This document shows, in pieces, positions 23,746-38,700 of a DNA stretch of 64,000 nt. Source of the stretch: Echinococcus granulosus (Eukaryota; Platyhelminthes; Cestoda; Cyclophyllidea; Taeniidae); contig NW_020170414.1 of assembly GCF_000524195.1 (NCBI RefSeq), positions 324,121 to 388,120 on the forward strand, read 5' to 3'. Below the pieces are notes generated by a model. It worked only from the letters and a program-made list of their open reading frames with translations. It had not been told where the DNA came from and searched no databases. Position 1 is the first letter of the stretch; the number at the start of each line of letters is the position of its first letter. Made by a program: the position numbers and the translations under genes.

Positions 23746-26700
23746 TCATGCCGCAGTAATCCCCTTGAGATAGAAAACCCACTGAATGCGGAGGTCGAGT
23801 GTGGAGGGGTTGCACGAGACGACAAGTTTTCCATGCACGTTTAATGAACTGTCTCGGGGCTCAAGAGTGACCAAAATCTTCAATTCCTTGTGTGGACTCA
23901 CCACTTTTGGGGCGTATTCTACCCGAAACGCAGTGTTGTCGACCTACAAAATTGGCATAAGTTCCCTTTAATCTCCTTACTTCTACACAAGTCAGTCGTA
24001 TTCAGGGGAAAAGTAAAATCTAAAAATCCTATCATAGTAGCTTTGGGAAGAGTGGAAGCAGAAAAGGTACCGCTTCGTGGAGTCTAACCGACTTCGCCAA
24101 GAGGTGGACACACAAATTGCCACCCCGAGGAAATTGTACCCAGATGTTACACCGGAGGAACAGCACCCCACCCTCTACTGGCTAATGTTGGTGGACCATG
24201 TGGATGTTCCTCTGTGTATGCAGGTCCAGCCTGTGGACGACCATCACACCGAAATGAAAATGTGGACGGCAAATCTGGGGAGTTGGGGTCCGCTAATTTA
24301 CTGATTTACGACAGGGTCAAATTCTGTGAAGTCGGCAGTGGGTGGATATTTAAAATCGTGTCCTATGGAGGCAACTTTATGCCTTTCTGATTACCATTGC
24401 TGTATTTACCTCCAAAGTGAATTCAATGGGCTCTGAAAAGACATTCTTAACCGTCAACGAAGTTGGAGCTGTGGTTGAAACGAGGAAGGGACCCTGAGGT
24501 GTTGGCAGTTTAGCGAACCCATGTAGCGGGAAGATGAAAGATCCCGCCTGACTGCTTGTCACCTTCAAAGTGGCTTCCAACGTGCCTAAACTGTTTGGTT
24601 CAAATGTCACTGGTAGTTTGACTGACGAATTGGTGGCCACAAGCACCGACCTCTCACAACGAAAGGCGGCATTATTAATCTAGAAGGTGATAGAGAAATA
24701 GTAATTTATCAATAGTTGACCTTCCTATCCCACCTAACCTATTCGTGAGATCACTCACTTTGGAGGTGAATTCGGCCCTGCTTCGACTCAGGTTGGAGAT
24801 AGTCACGGTAACTGTGTCGGATTGGCCGAGACTTGTTTGAAATTTGACAGGTTTTTCGGGCAAAGGCTCAAGTGCTTCCAAGTTAAGGTCATAGACACTA
24901 AGGCCCAAGTCCGAACTATTCACCTCGAGGCTGCCGCTGAATTTTCCAATGCGCCAGGGTATGAAGTCAAGGTTTATTGTGCTCTAAGAGGCGAAAATAA
25001 GTTAACTGGTAGATAGCTTGAAATAGATGGATGGAGAAGTCACTTAGTGGAACATTTTACAGAACTCAGTGACTGATCGAAGTCTTGGTAACTAAGTTAC
25101 AGTGAAAATGCTATCCCATTTGGCCATTAGGAAAATACCGACTCACGTTCGACTGTGCGGTCAATTTATACTCCGGTGGACACATCAATTCAGGCAGTGT
25201 CGAGTGGAGTGCCACAACAGTATCTCTCCGCAGTGGATTCTCCAATCCCAACTGATAGGTGACAGGCTTTCTTAGCGGTGTTTTTAATTTGATCAGACCT
25301 TCAGGTTTGGGTCTGATTGCTCGAATCTGATACTCCACAAATTGATACTCCTTAGTCTCCGTACTTGAGAAGGTGATCTAAAATGTCGGTGGTGATTTGA
25401 ATGAAGTAGATTTACATGTTGATAAATTTGCTTTAAAAGGTTCCCTGAGTGATAAATGCATTTCAGGTTAATTAAAAAAGAAAGAAAAATAAGATCTGCC
25501 TTACTTTTAAAGTAGTTGAAGCCTCACTCAATCCCTCACAGGTAAGGGGGTATTTCATGGACACGCCTCCTGGTACATCAATGAATTGAGGACCAGCAAA
25601 CGTAAAATTTGATCCATTTGAGGCAATCCACGAAACATGAAATCGTTGCAATCTTGACAACCAATTGGGAACATCAATTTGGAGGCCATATTTTCGTCTG
25701 CAGGGAATTTCTACCAATGTTTTGGGTTTGAGAGCATCAGGAGGGTTGGATGTGCCTTCGAGATGGCACTTCAACCCCGTTCCATTTGGAAATGGAAAGA
25801 ATATCGAGCCCTGTAATTGACAAATGACAGGGGATAAAGCGATTTTCGTTAAGTGAACCTTGTCAAAAGTTGTATGTTTACCTTATGGACATCATCATTG
25901 CTTGTCATATTCAGGGGATGATATGTAATGGCATAGTCTACGCTTCCTTTGGGTAGAATCTCAAAGAGCCCCTTGCCACTCCATTCAGTGCCAGTGAACA
26001 CAGGCTTGACCGTCCACACACTGTTCGTGGGATTTGAAAGGCTAACACTCTGCGTGTCCTTTTCACGCACTGCGCAGGCGAAGTGAATGACTTCGGCGAC
26101 CTCGTGGGACGCCGTACAGAGTCCAGTAATTGCAAACCGCAGGGGTTTCGAACCCTCTATGTTGCAGGTGACATTCTTAAAGGAGAAGACATATCATGTA
26201 AAATTAAGGCTTCTTGATGTGTTTTTATTTTAATCGACTTATTCAGCGAAGTAAGGTCTGGTCAGGGAATTTAAGTTTGCTTAATTTTTAAGGAGACACC
26301 ATTGGCTAATCGAAAATTTGCATCATTCTTGGGGTAAAATTGTGGCAATACCTCCCTTCAAGTTTAAAAAACTTGCAAAATGTGATTGTTTATACGCTTT
26401 ATACAGTATTAACGTCTTATGGTACTCTTTATTTTGGCTACCATCCCTTTCCGGTCACATAGAACCCCTTTAAAATGTAGCTCAGGCTTGTTTGTTTTAC
26501 TGCTCTAAACGGGAGCTTAAAAACGTAGAATCTTCTTGCACTTATTTTTTAGCATTTTAGTAGGCATGGTAGCCGACCACAAAATTATTTAATCTCTTTG
26601 GTGAGAGATGGGAATCAAGACCGTCCGTTCTTAATCATTAAGAGTAGCTAGGCATTATTAACAAACTAACACGCGATTAAATCAACCCGACTTCTAGTAG

Positions 26701-29700
26701 TGTAATTTAGGCGAGGAATCAGTTGGTTTCCATCTGCATCAACTGGAAAGAGAATGACATGGAAGCTAAGTATAATATACATAAACAAATGTCAGTAAGC
26801 TTGGAGAAACTGGCTACCTGACTAGCTGATATAAGTAGAGAAATGGAGAAAGAACAAATGATTCACTAGCCTTACACGATCTTTTCGCTACTAGCTCTAA
26901 GCTTTGATCTTGTGGAAGGCCATTTTTAATAACAACCGGCCGATACAGACCCAAGGTTTGAAAGAAAAACAATTTGACTGAGGAACGGCCAGGACTAGTA
27001 AACCAATTGAAGAGAAGGCAGACGAATTCCCGAGTAATAGATTAATTGATAGTCTAGCCCTCAGTTTTGGCAACGAGCTACTTAGGGGCTTCACTATTGC
27101 GTCTTCCTGTAGGGCTGGCTGGCTTCCGGACCATGTCAGTAGCCCCAAACCCTACTGTACGTCGGCAATATACATTCTGCCCGAGTATAACGCCTTCTTT
27201 CGTATTAAGAGGTATCTCAAGGTGCTACATCGGTGGCAACAAAAAGAAAAACCAATCCAACAGAGCGACTACCCTAATTTCCACTGTTGGTTGATAAACC
27301 GTAGCAGAGTTGAAGATTTGTATGCGCTATGGAGAGAACAATCTGTTACAACCCCTAACAGAAGGATTAAAAATAACTTTCCCCTTCGACAAATGCCCCA
27401 CTGCTGTGGTTTGCAGAAAAGCTAATAACAAATGAAGTGACGCTAGCTGTAAATTATCTGGAAATGTTTGCCATGGATCTGTCGGCCGTACCGGTATGAA
27501 GATAACAATTAATGAACCTGCGACACCTTCTCCACTCATCTACTAGCTAAATCGACTCCAGACAGTCATAGCTGGGTAGCTCCGAAGTCCCTACGAACTA
27601 TTACAAACCGCATCCTTTATTAAGCAATTCTACTTTTGGACTAGTTTTCTTACAACTAGTGATGGACATACGTGATAGCCTGTCCATATTCCCGTACCCC
27701 AATACAGTTGACAAACAGGACGAAACTCCAGGTCCAGTGGAATTGTTAATAGGGATCGGGGACATTGCGTTCAAATATCTTCTCGTTTACACACAACTTT
27801 GATGCAAATTGTGATTTGTTGGTGGGCGTTTTTCTTCTAGTACCTACTACGCTCTGATGGCTGAAGTAGGAGGCTGACCAAGTGGAGCGCTGTGGACGAT
27901 CCTCCAGGGCATGCTAGAAGCCTCTCAGCCCCTTTTATGCAACAGCAGTACACTTTTAATCTTAGTTTTGTAACTTCTTGTGAATTAAGTAAAGACTAGG
28001 AGCGCTACACCATGTACTTCATTACCTTATAACACTTGGTTGCTCTAGATTGTGTTACGCATAATTATACGTCATTTTCTTTTGAAATTAACAGAAATAA
28101 ATCCAGCCCTTACCTCAAAGCAAAGTTCCTGATTCACTCGGACAGGTTTTAAAGTGAATTTGAAGTTCATTGATGTGTTTGCTCGGATGCGTCCACTTTT
28201 GGGTTCGACAGACACAACGTGTCGAGGCAGCGTCTTTTCATCCCACACAAAGGTTGCAGATTTATTTCCGCGATTTGAGATGGCAACAGTCTTGCAACAA
28301 CTACTTCCAACCACCACGGTGCCAAAATTGATTGCCGAAGTTTCCGAAACCATTTTCGCACCGGTACACTTCCCGCAAATTGTAAAGCCAGGGATCCATA
28401 TACACTTATCCGGATTAGTAGTAGTCGAAATCTGCAGTAGAATCTCTTCACAAAATGACATAATTGGCAGATCTCGAGGCGAGAAAAACACTTCAATTTG
28501 TGCCGTTGCATCTTTCCGTGGCTGTGATAAGCAATTATCCTCGGGGCTGCCCCGATACTCTCTGTCTGGTGTTCGGTTTGAACTCGCAAATAGAGGCGAG
28601 GGCAGAAACGTCAACGAAAGGATGTCCGAAGGATTTGGCCTTGAAGTTGATGCGTTTACACGGACTTTATTTAGCGCCTTTGATTTGGGCAGTACAGAGG
28701 CTCCGGTTATTGTAATTGGTGATGGACTCTTGTTCATTATTGCCACTGTACGACGACTGCTTTGCATGAAGTTGAGGTTTCCGAGATGAACCACCGAGGA
28801 CTCCACCTGTTTACCGTCTCTTAACTTGACAGGTGCTTTGCTCATTCCTTCTCTCTCCTGATTTATCATTAAACTGCCACAATTTATTTCCACGTCAAGC
28901 TTAACACCCCTTCCTCTGGCAGGTACCTTGATTTTCACCTTTTCATTCACCAGAAAGCATAGTTTGCTCTCATAGCTTTTGCATGCGGAGGGATAGAAGG
29001 TGACCTTTGCGTCTGCTGTAGAAGAAGGTTCAAGCATTTGAGGGGAGAAGTCACAAATGAATTCTGGTAAGGTGGATGCTACAACGGCAACGTAAACCGG
29101 TTTATCCGGACTCCTATTTGAAATCCTTAGACACTTTGTGATTACACCCAGTCCTGTTTCTTGAGTAAATTGGGCACCAAAATTCAGTTGACTGGGTGAG
29201 ATGTCAACTGCATTCACAGTGACACGTCCACGCAAGTCAAATGCAAATGCCGGTCCATTTAGAATGGCAATAACGCCAAGAAAGTTAGTCGTTTGAGTTG
29301 AAGCTCGGAAAGCAGAATCGGGTTTGAAGACGATCTGAAGAAGAGTTTCTTTCAGCTGTCCCACCTTTCCAAAACCTGGAGTCATGCTGAAAGGTACTAA
29401 TACATTCTTTGATGTCGATGTAACAACAGTGCCAAATTCCACCTCGTAGTCACCGTGATTAACAAGCTTTATAAGCCTTGTAGAATCACATCCGGTGAAT
29501 ACCTCGCCAAAATCTACGACAGTCAAGTCCTTACGCAGGGAAGGGAAGTCTACGACTCGTCGACTTGCAGAAGTGATAGATTTGGTCACGTCTTTTGCCG
29601 GACACTGCATTAGAAAAGCTGGAATTGCCTGCTTTGCTTCACTACAGTCATCCAAGAGCCACACAGTGGTGGAGCATTTTAGGGCACCAGTCTTGACGTT

Positions 29701-32700
29701 TAACCGAAGGGGTATCTGCCGATGTTCCACCTTACACAAAATGTTGAAGTTACACCTTCGTTCTTCTGTCGGAGAGAAGTGGACTTTGAGAGGGAACCTA
29801 AAAGGGATTTAAAAGGTCGATAATTTGTTAAGAAAGGGGAAATTTTTCTCATTAGACTGATGTGACGCTGCCCCATTGGAGCTTACAATGGACGATGAAA
29901 ATGTTTTACTAGGAAATAATAAAAAAAATTGGAGTATTCCTGCTTTCTCTTCTTCTCCCCATCCGTTTGTAAGGGGAAAAGGGGTTGACCATGAGGCTCC
30001 AGCTTCCGCTGGCAAATTAACCGTTCTTCTTTCCCGTGCGCATTACACGACTTCCGGCAGCTCTTTTTTTCTCAATAATTTAAATTTCTCTAGCTATTTA
30101 TGTCGTTTTTATTTATTTCCCTAGAGAACATTTTGAATGATGAGGTAAATGCTCAACTTCCTACAGTTACATCGTCACGAAGGCGGATTGGGGACCATCG
30201 GCAGCGGGGAGATGGAGGGATAGTCAAGTGGGGGGAATCCCACCATGTCAGCCCCCTCGCCAACTAGTAAATCGTAGCTTGTCTTAGCAGCCAAAATATT
30301 TCTTATTCTTTTATATGCTATTCGATTAAATTTCACTCCAGGTCTTACCTTTCATTCGGTTGTATACATCCTCCCATAGGTAAAATGGACAACTTATCCA
30401 GACAGCTATTGCAATGGAGAGTTGCTCTGTTAATTTTAAAATTCACTGGAATCGTCTCAGTGTTGACAAGGTGGACTACTTCCTCAACTTTCCGACCGAT
30501 TGGAAGCTCGGGCAGACGGAGATGGCTTCTATCGAAGGCGACAACTGCCTCCCTTGTTTGACCCACAAGCAAGAGGGGCACGCGGTGCCCACTGGCCTCG
30601 AAGATTACACAAACCTCTTTTGTCTCTCTGGTCGGACTCAGGAATGATACTTCCACCTGGGGTAGGAATCATCATTACCTTTCGAAAAGATCGAGGCGTG
30701 TTTGCAAAGTCAAGGCAAATCTAACTCACGTTAGTTGAGTGACCCGATTTGATGAAGGTTTCAGAGAGAACTACATCCATCGTTCTGTCGCTTGTATCGA
30801 CCTTTTGGACATCAAGTTCAATGGAATCCTCACTAGCATTCATGATTTCGAATGATCTGTTTCAAGTAAGTAAGCAATTACCTAACTTGTAGGCTTAAAA
30901 AGGTCTCGTTTGTATGGAAGATCCATAAAACCGCAGGAAGACTTAGAAGGAATTTTAAAGGCCTTTTTACATCATTACCACACTAAAGGAATGAATAAAA
31001 GCATAGACTTGTGTATTTGGTTGCTATGGTTACATTGGCAGGGCAGGAAGTATATTCAACTAGCTACTTCCTTGGATGCTTCCGGGGTGTACCAGGAGAT
31101 AATTCACTTGGGTTACTGACCTTGTAACTTTATGGCCAGTTCCGGTGGCCACAATCACTAACGTCTGGGCCTGGTACCACAGGGGATCGGCGGGTAACTG
31201 CCTTGCCTCGTAATCACATTTGGAAAGCTGAAGGTGGATCGGAACGCTAACTCCCCTCCCAATTGCGCGTATGGCTTTGGATGCGGTAGATTCTTCCGCG
31301 GTACTAGGCACTCTCAAAGTGAAGCTGCATTGATGTTCACCCGAACGCGTTGGACGAAATGTCAACTACAATTTGCAGGAATTAGCAGCTACTGAGGATG
31401 TCTATAACCTCAGAGAAACATCCTCGAAGTTCTAGAAGATTCTTCTTAAACATGAAGTTTCTGGACATTCAAGAACATTCTCAAACTCCTATTCCTGTTG
31501 AGTTTACCGCGCTGACCAGTACCAGGTGGACAACCACTTTGTATGTACTAATGACCACTTAGAGGTCAAGAACATTTAAATTGATGGCTATCCATTACTT
31601 TCAGCAATGCAGCTATGGTATAATCCTAGAGTACCCACATTATCCGCACTTAAGACCTCAGCAGTGAAGCATTACGTCTTGGATAGTCCGGTTAAAGACC
31701 ATGACATGTCCACAGGAGTACATAAGGCCGCGTGACAAGACATGGCTCTATCACCGTTTGAGGCCAACAACTTGTCATAATTTGGTCTCTCCAAGCTGTC
31801 TCTCCCATTTTAAACTCAAGGTTTTGCCTCGGTAATTGCGAAATCAGGCCCCACTTCTGATTGAGACTTTAGAGTGGAATCCTGCATGATCTCTAATTTG
31901 ACTTCTGAAGTCTTAGACGGCTGTATTTATCACCTTCCAAGCCATTGGTAATCCCTTACTGCTTCATAATTTCCACCTGTTTAGAAAAATACATCAACCT
32001 TGGGATTTGTCAGCTGAACACTTCACCCTAACTCACCGGGACAATTCTAAGCCCAAAAATATCTTCAAAATTTGCTGTTTGCTGTTATACACATCAGAAA
32101 ACTAGAAATAAGGTACCTTTTTAACATCTAAATTACTATCTACAAAAGGTAACTAACTGTTAAGCTAATTTAGGCGGGAGACTGTCAATATGCACGAACC
32201 TCGTAACTAAGTGGAACCCACTGGTCCCTAAGGCAGAAGAAAACTTCAAAGCGATGTCATCGCAATTCCCTGTAGCAATTTTACAACACGATCTAACAAA
32301 AGATATCCTCATCTAATCAATCTTCTCATTTCAAGGATAGAGAGGCAGAAGTGGAAGATAGAAACACTGAACCCATTACACATCTACCTAACTTAAGATA
32401 TTCATCTTATCTACCTCCTTCTGACTTACTATGAGTCAGAATCTCTTTCTCTGAAAACGCCAAATTATGCCTAAAGTCGAGTAAATACTGCCCCTTAAAA
32501 TACCTTATGCCCAACGCAAATTTTTTTTTACTTAAATCATTAAGTAACATTGATTAAATGCTAAAAGTTTTATAGGACAATAAATTAATAGGAATTGTTG
32601 GAAGGAGAAAAGTAAGGAACAGGATCAAAAAAGCCCATTTTGACTAAGACTCACCCTTAATTCTGCACTTTTTCCCGGTAGAATTAGGCTTTCACTGATA

Positions 32701-35700
32701 TCCACTTCAAACGACTCATCGTCATTATCAACCTTCTCGATGCGAAAAGTCATTGTCACTCTTCCGGTGTTCTTTATCTGCAACCTTGGCAAGAGGGCTC
32801 CATTAGAAGGACAAATGAAGCAACTTACGTTTTAACTGCTTCACAGTAAAGAGGTGTAGCCACAAACTCAATGGAGTCCACTTCACAGAGGTATTCCACA
32901 AAACCACAGTCTATAGTGAAATATAGGTCCAGAAACTTCCTCTCCCTTTTTCCTTCATCCTCTGTCTTATCATTTACGACGTCTAATTTCGCCGATTCCT
33001 CCAAACAGATTTTCTGTGAATAGTTCGATCTCGCTGATAGGCTTTTACGTTGTAACTTAGGTGATCCTCTCACTCGACTCCGAGGCGTTCCCGCACTGCG
33101 AGCACTACTGAAGGCGACATGGAAGGACGCGTTATCCACCAAAATTTGAAATTAGGCTTGTTTTATCTTATCATCTTACCACCGTTGGTCCTTATCAACA
33201 GCCATGCCTTCAGTGAGTGTAGAATAGTCCTTAAATCCGTAAAATAATTGATCACTGAGCGAAATCAAATGGTCTGCAACCTGAAACTTGCGAGTGTGGA
33301 TTAGGTCTTTTCAACACCCTAAGTTCAAAATTGCTCACAAAAGACCTTCGCCACCATGATATAGCACCATCATATCAGCTTACCATCTGGGGTTCTGCCT
33401 TCAAGACCTGTATAAGCTCACAACGAACTGGTGCTAAATGGTAGGCGACCGGTCTATCACTGTAAAACTTCACAAACACGGTCAACGAGGAGCCTGGGTG
33501 CAAATCTCCTGTAGCCGGTTCAAATTCCAAATGTGGATGATCCCGTGGCCAAGCAAAAATAAACGACGGAAGCTTGTTTTCTAACCGTGTTGTCAAGCCA
33601 GGCTCGTCGGTTTTGATTGGATAACTCTGGAGAAGGTGCTTGAGGATTGGGGCTCCAACATAGCAGTTACCGAGCCTCATATGGTTCTTGTTGTTGACTT
33701 CTAGGGATGGAGAAAAGTTTAAAGCTTTACTTTGCAGGGATTTTAGGCCAATTTACTGATCGCAAAAGGATGCTTGGAGGCATTAGTTAGTGTTTACTCC
33801 CTTCTACGAGGCATTAACATCACTTCAATGGCCCAATTCGGAACAGATGTTATGAATCTGGCTCCATCGTCAAGTCATTGTATCCTAACGTTGCATCAAG
33901 TGCTTTAAAATGTGATAAACTTTTGGGACAACACGAAGCACTCGAGACTTTACTTTCAAAATCCAGAGGATCCAACACAGGGTCCACCAAATGGATTTGT
34001 GGGGCCGATGTAAGCTCTGCTGATGCGACTCCACACAGTTCAATAACCTCCTTCTCATAGTTGTTGCCTTGGAGAAAAATTTTAACGCAGCCGGTGATAC
34101 GACCACCGTTTTTGTGGTTTTCGGGGATGAAGGCAACCTCGAGACTGTGAGATTCACTAGCGGCCAATGTGAAGTTGACCGAAGTTTGCAGACAGTCCGA
34201 TACCAACGCTGGAAAGGACAAGTTGATAGTAAAAATGCTAAAATATTGTGTATAATAAAACTCATTTTCCAGCTATTTAGGGCTGGAAAGTATGTCTTAC
34301 CGACTTCCCTTCTAAACTCGCTATTACCGAGTCTGAATGCCGCAACATGACTTTCCGTTGTCTCCACATCTACTTTCACCTATAATTTTTGAACAATAAC
34401 GTCCTTTAAGGTGTTTGTATTTACCTGACATGGGATCACTCCATCATTCCGTATTCTTATGAACCGTGAAGTTTGGTCCTTGTTAAATACCAAGTAGCGA
34501 TTCCCTCGGGGATTTTGTGAGGTCGGCTCCTCTACACTAACACGAGGTATCTCTCCCTTGCCTCGTAAGTCAAATTTTAGCAATGGTGCGCTCTCCTCCT
34601 CAACAAGAACTTGAAAGGTCGTGGAGTAGACCTAAAGTGAAATACCGGTGAGGTAAACCTTCTACTTATGATCTGTGAGTAATATGTGACTATTACCAAC
34701 CCCCAATGATTTTGCGGTAAAGGAACAGGCCACGTAGACGGATTGGTAGGGTTCAATGCGCGATATCGCCGGAACCACATTAAACGCCTCCAAGGCGTCG
34801 GATTCATTTCTTCGAGTTCTTCGTCTCTTTTCTGTTTTTTCTTGTCTCAGGAGAAATTTCGCATCCAGAGCAGCCTTGGAGTTGTTGAAAAGTCTGAATC
34901 TCCCGCAAGAAACAGTGCCAATTAGCGTGGCTCCAAAGTCGAAGCAATTTTCATCCCCAATGTACGCCGCACCTATGATCTAAATTAGGAAGAAGGAGAC
35001 CATTATGATGCTTTCATGGGATAACCTACCCCATGATTGGCCAGGCTTTCAAGTTCATTTCGTGATTGACAGACTAGATGTTCCTCGAAAATGGAAGCCA
35101 TATCCTCAATTCCCAAGGACGGACTACACACCTCCATAGAAAGCCGAAATGGAACACTGGCGACATCCGTTTCACCGTTTGGTTTGTCCGCAATTTGAAT
35201 GACAAGCTCCTGAAGCAGTAGTGCGAACCGTAACTGACCGAACCTAATCAACTCATATTGCAGAATTTGATCCGGATAAGTATTGTATGCCAGTTTTAAC
35301 CTAGTCAATTTATCACCAGTCCTTTTGAGAGAGTTAGGTGTCCATGGTGATAGAAAACAGCAATTAAGGCTATGTGGGGTATCTTGATGTAATTTTAAAC
35401 AAATTAGACCTTTTGTGCGACTACATTTATTGGGTAACGAATGACTTCGGCCATTACCTGCTTACTTCGTGTTGCTCTATCTGCTAAATCAACTTCTTGA
35501 CATTTATCAACAACAGTGGTTTGACGGTTGCTGCGCTCTGTATTTGTTACATCAGGCTCAATAATTTCTGAACTTCGTCAACGGCTCCGCCGGTTGTAAA
35601 CGTCAATTTATGCCAAACGTGGTAGCGAGAGTATGCTGTGCTCTCGGCGCGGCTTTAAATAGTAAAATGGCTTTTCTTTTTAGTAAAATTTTAATATTTC

Positions 35701-38700
35701 ATGGTCATCCGTGTTCTAGGACTAAGACTACGTCTGTGAAGAGCAAAGTGTGACGCATTTCACTGCGAAACCTAGAACTTGTGTACTCGTGTTTACTTAT
35801 GGTAATCATCATTACTGATATAAAATATTTGTTACAATGTGCCTTGGCTATGCTAGGTTTCACACACCGTCTATAACTTCCCAAAACTCGGTAAATTGGC
35901 ACCGAAGTAGACGGCTATTGTACACCTCCTCAAAGACAGCAATGATTGGTCCAGTTGAACACTGCACAGTGATTGGCTGCTTGCGTTTAATTGGATTTCG
36001 ACCACCTGCACCGGTAGTTATGAAAGGACTTTGCAAAATTCCCTTATAAATTAATTACCACTGGGTTTGGTAGGGAAATAAGGGCGGGGGTGTTCCTAAA
36101 CGCCTACCTGTGTTTATTTATGCTAATGATCATTAATATTAGCAATGAAATTGTAATTTTGTGCTAAAATATGTCCTTGCTATGCTAAATTGTAAAAATG
36201 ATGCATAATCTTCCAATTTAAGTTGATAACTCGACGAGGTGGCGGTGAAGTAGATGGCCATTGCATACCTCGTCAAAGATAGCTTTGATTGGTCCAGATG
36301 AACACTGTACCGTAATTGGCTGCTTCTGCCCAATCGCAATTGTCCCACTAGCTGGGGAAATTACAAAAGGACCTTGCGAAATCTTCTCTCTTCCCCGAGC
36401 ACCCAATGGCCTCTTTTGACTTTAAGGGAAAACAGCTCATTTGAATTAAAAGTACTTAAAACTCCAAAGGCTTTTATCCCTGTGTAAAAGCGCCATTTAT
36501 CAGCTAACGGAAAAGGAACTTATGCTGTCAGGCGGAAATTGTTACCGGTTATTTTCAGTCATGGAGGAAATTTATAATGCATTATACACTCCAAAGTGTT
36601 AAAAAAACCCCAAAGCCTACAAATTTACAATGACATCAGCAAAATGTAAATGGCGTGATGTCAAGTAATTAAGACGTTCGTGCAGCTTTCGAGACAGCCC
36701 CATTAAAAGACTTCTCGAAACTGGTAAAAATTTGTAATGTTTAAACGATTCTCCATGTCTATGCGTTGGCTCGTTGGTCATCTCTTACTCTGCTCTATAC
36801 TACCCTCTCATTTTGGACTCCCATGAGGTGGCAGTTAGACCTGCTGAATGTGGTTTGTAAAACTGTAATACCTACATACCAAGGAGGTAAGACCGGCGGT
36901 CGAAAAGCGGAGTCTTGTCTTTGCCACCCACTTACCTAGATTCGCGTTTTGCCGAACGTGCTTTAAAAGTGGAGTGCTTGGGGAGAATCGAGTAGTGGAG
37001 ATCAAAATGGCCATCATTTTTTATTGTCACTTGCTCTGTCGCTCTTGTGTTCACCACCATCGTCCCAAAGGCTACTTCCTTGGACGGGAGGATTTTAAAA
37101 CTATGGTAAAGATGAGAAAGTTCTTTTCAAATGTGTCTTATCGGAAACCTTGCATGACAGACATGTTTGACTTTAATTTCTGGTATTTAGTAAGGATTTG
37201 TGGTGGTTTACGCTTCAAATTCCTGATAATTTTCAGAACTAACTTTTAAAGCTCAGAAGATTAAGTAGGATCTGGCTTCTTGTCTGCGATTGGGTTTTGA
37301 AGATGATGGCAAGTGCTTCGACTGCCGCAAAAACTTAATGAATTTACTAATAAAGGATCTAAGCGTCAGACGAAACTGGTCAGAGTCCGCGTTTATGTTC
37401 CATTGTTGCTGGTTCTGAGTTAGGATGAAGGATGAGTTGAGCACCTGCATTCAAAGATTCCTTTTTAGGGATCAGAGTGGTTAAAAACTGGCGAATCAGA
37501 ATTTCGTGCTATAATTACACCTCTCCAGTCATTTTTTGACTCACTTTGATCGTGTTCCCATACTGATGAAGGAGAATCTGTGCTCTTGAAGCACTTTTAC
37601 ACCACAGAATGACAAGAAAGTTCAACCCATCAACTTAAAAAAGCCGTAAAACGGGCTTAGACTTGACCAGCTACTGCCGCCCTTTTCCTCTTCCAGAAAT
37701 CGTGAAAGTGCAGGCACTCTTGAGCTTGTCTCTCCACCTTGCTGTACCTACTGATACGTCTGTGACATGCCTAACCAATGGTGTATGGTATTACCGAATT
37801 TGTCTGACAAATCATTCGTTATTAAGGAATTTAAATCGTCAGCTGGTGTTTCACCAATTATGCAATTGGACTCACTGGCTACGGCGTATTCGCACAGATA
37901 TGGGAATGGGAGTAGTGGATATCGGAACGCCTTTATGCGTTTCCACCTCACAAATGAAAGCAGCCTCATTGTGAATCTCCACTTCGTGCAGGGAATAACA
38001 GCAGACCTAAAACAGAGGTCTTCATCAGCTCAGTAAATTACCGTGATGTTCAAATTCTGAGATGGCAGAAGAATTCCACTTTGCGGATTTATGGTGAGGG
38101 CTTTCTGCAAGTCCATCTGCTTCCTCTCCGACAGCACAGCATGGAATCTATGAGATAGTAGAAACAAAGACATAGGTGAATGGGTTTGTCAAAGATTAAA
38201 ATGTGACAACTCACTTATACTGTAATTTGAATGGGCCATGATTTCGCAACTCCAGGGTTTTTTTAGTTTCTTCTCTGACCCTTACAAGTCCAAATCCGAG
38301 TCCCTCTTTTAAGACGAAAGTAAATGGGTATTAAGCAGGTACTGACAAACCTTTTGGCATTGCAATCTCAAATCCCGGATCCACCACCTCCAATTGAACA
38401 CCAACAGATGGGTGAATAGTCACCGGACTCGACAATCCTCTAGTATCCATGGCGTAAAAGCGCAACCACCTCTTGATTGCTATCCTTCGAGGGTCTGAAG
38501 ATCCACTATACTCCACTGTGAGGTTGAAGATTTCATTGGGCGATTTGAGGATACCAGATGAGGGGCATACATTAAAATCCGTCTCCTTCATAGACACCAG
38601 AATCTCGCATTTCCAAGCAACAGGAATAGGAGTTGGATTAAAAATAACAACTTGCTGTAGTTCAGCTCTATTTTTGCCCGGAATAAATGTTAAATCCTAA

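Noticed and set aside
28154..28789. A 211-codon plus-strand ORF
   Set aside because: It is fully antisense to the largest HYDIN exon, which has the clear ASH-type reading and is much longer.
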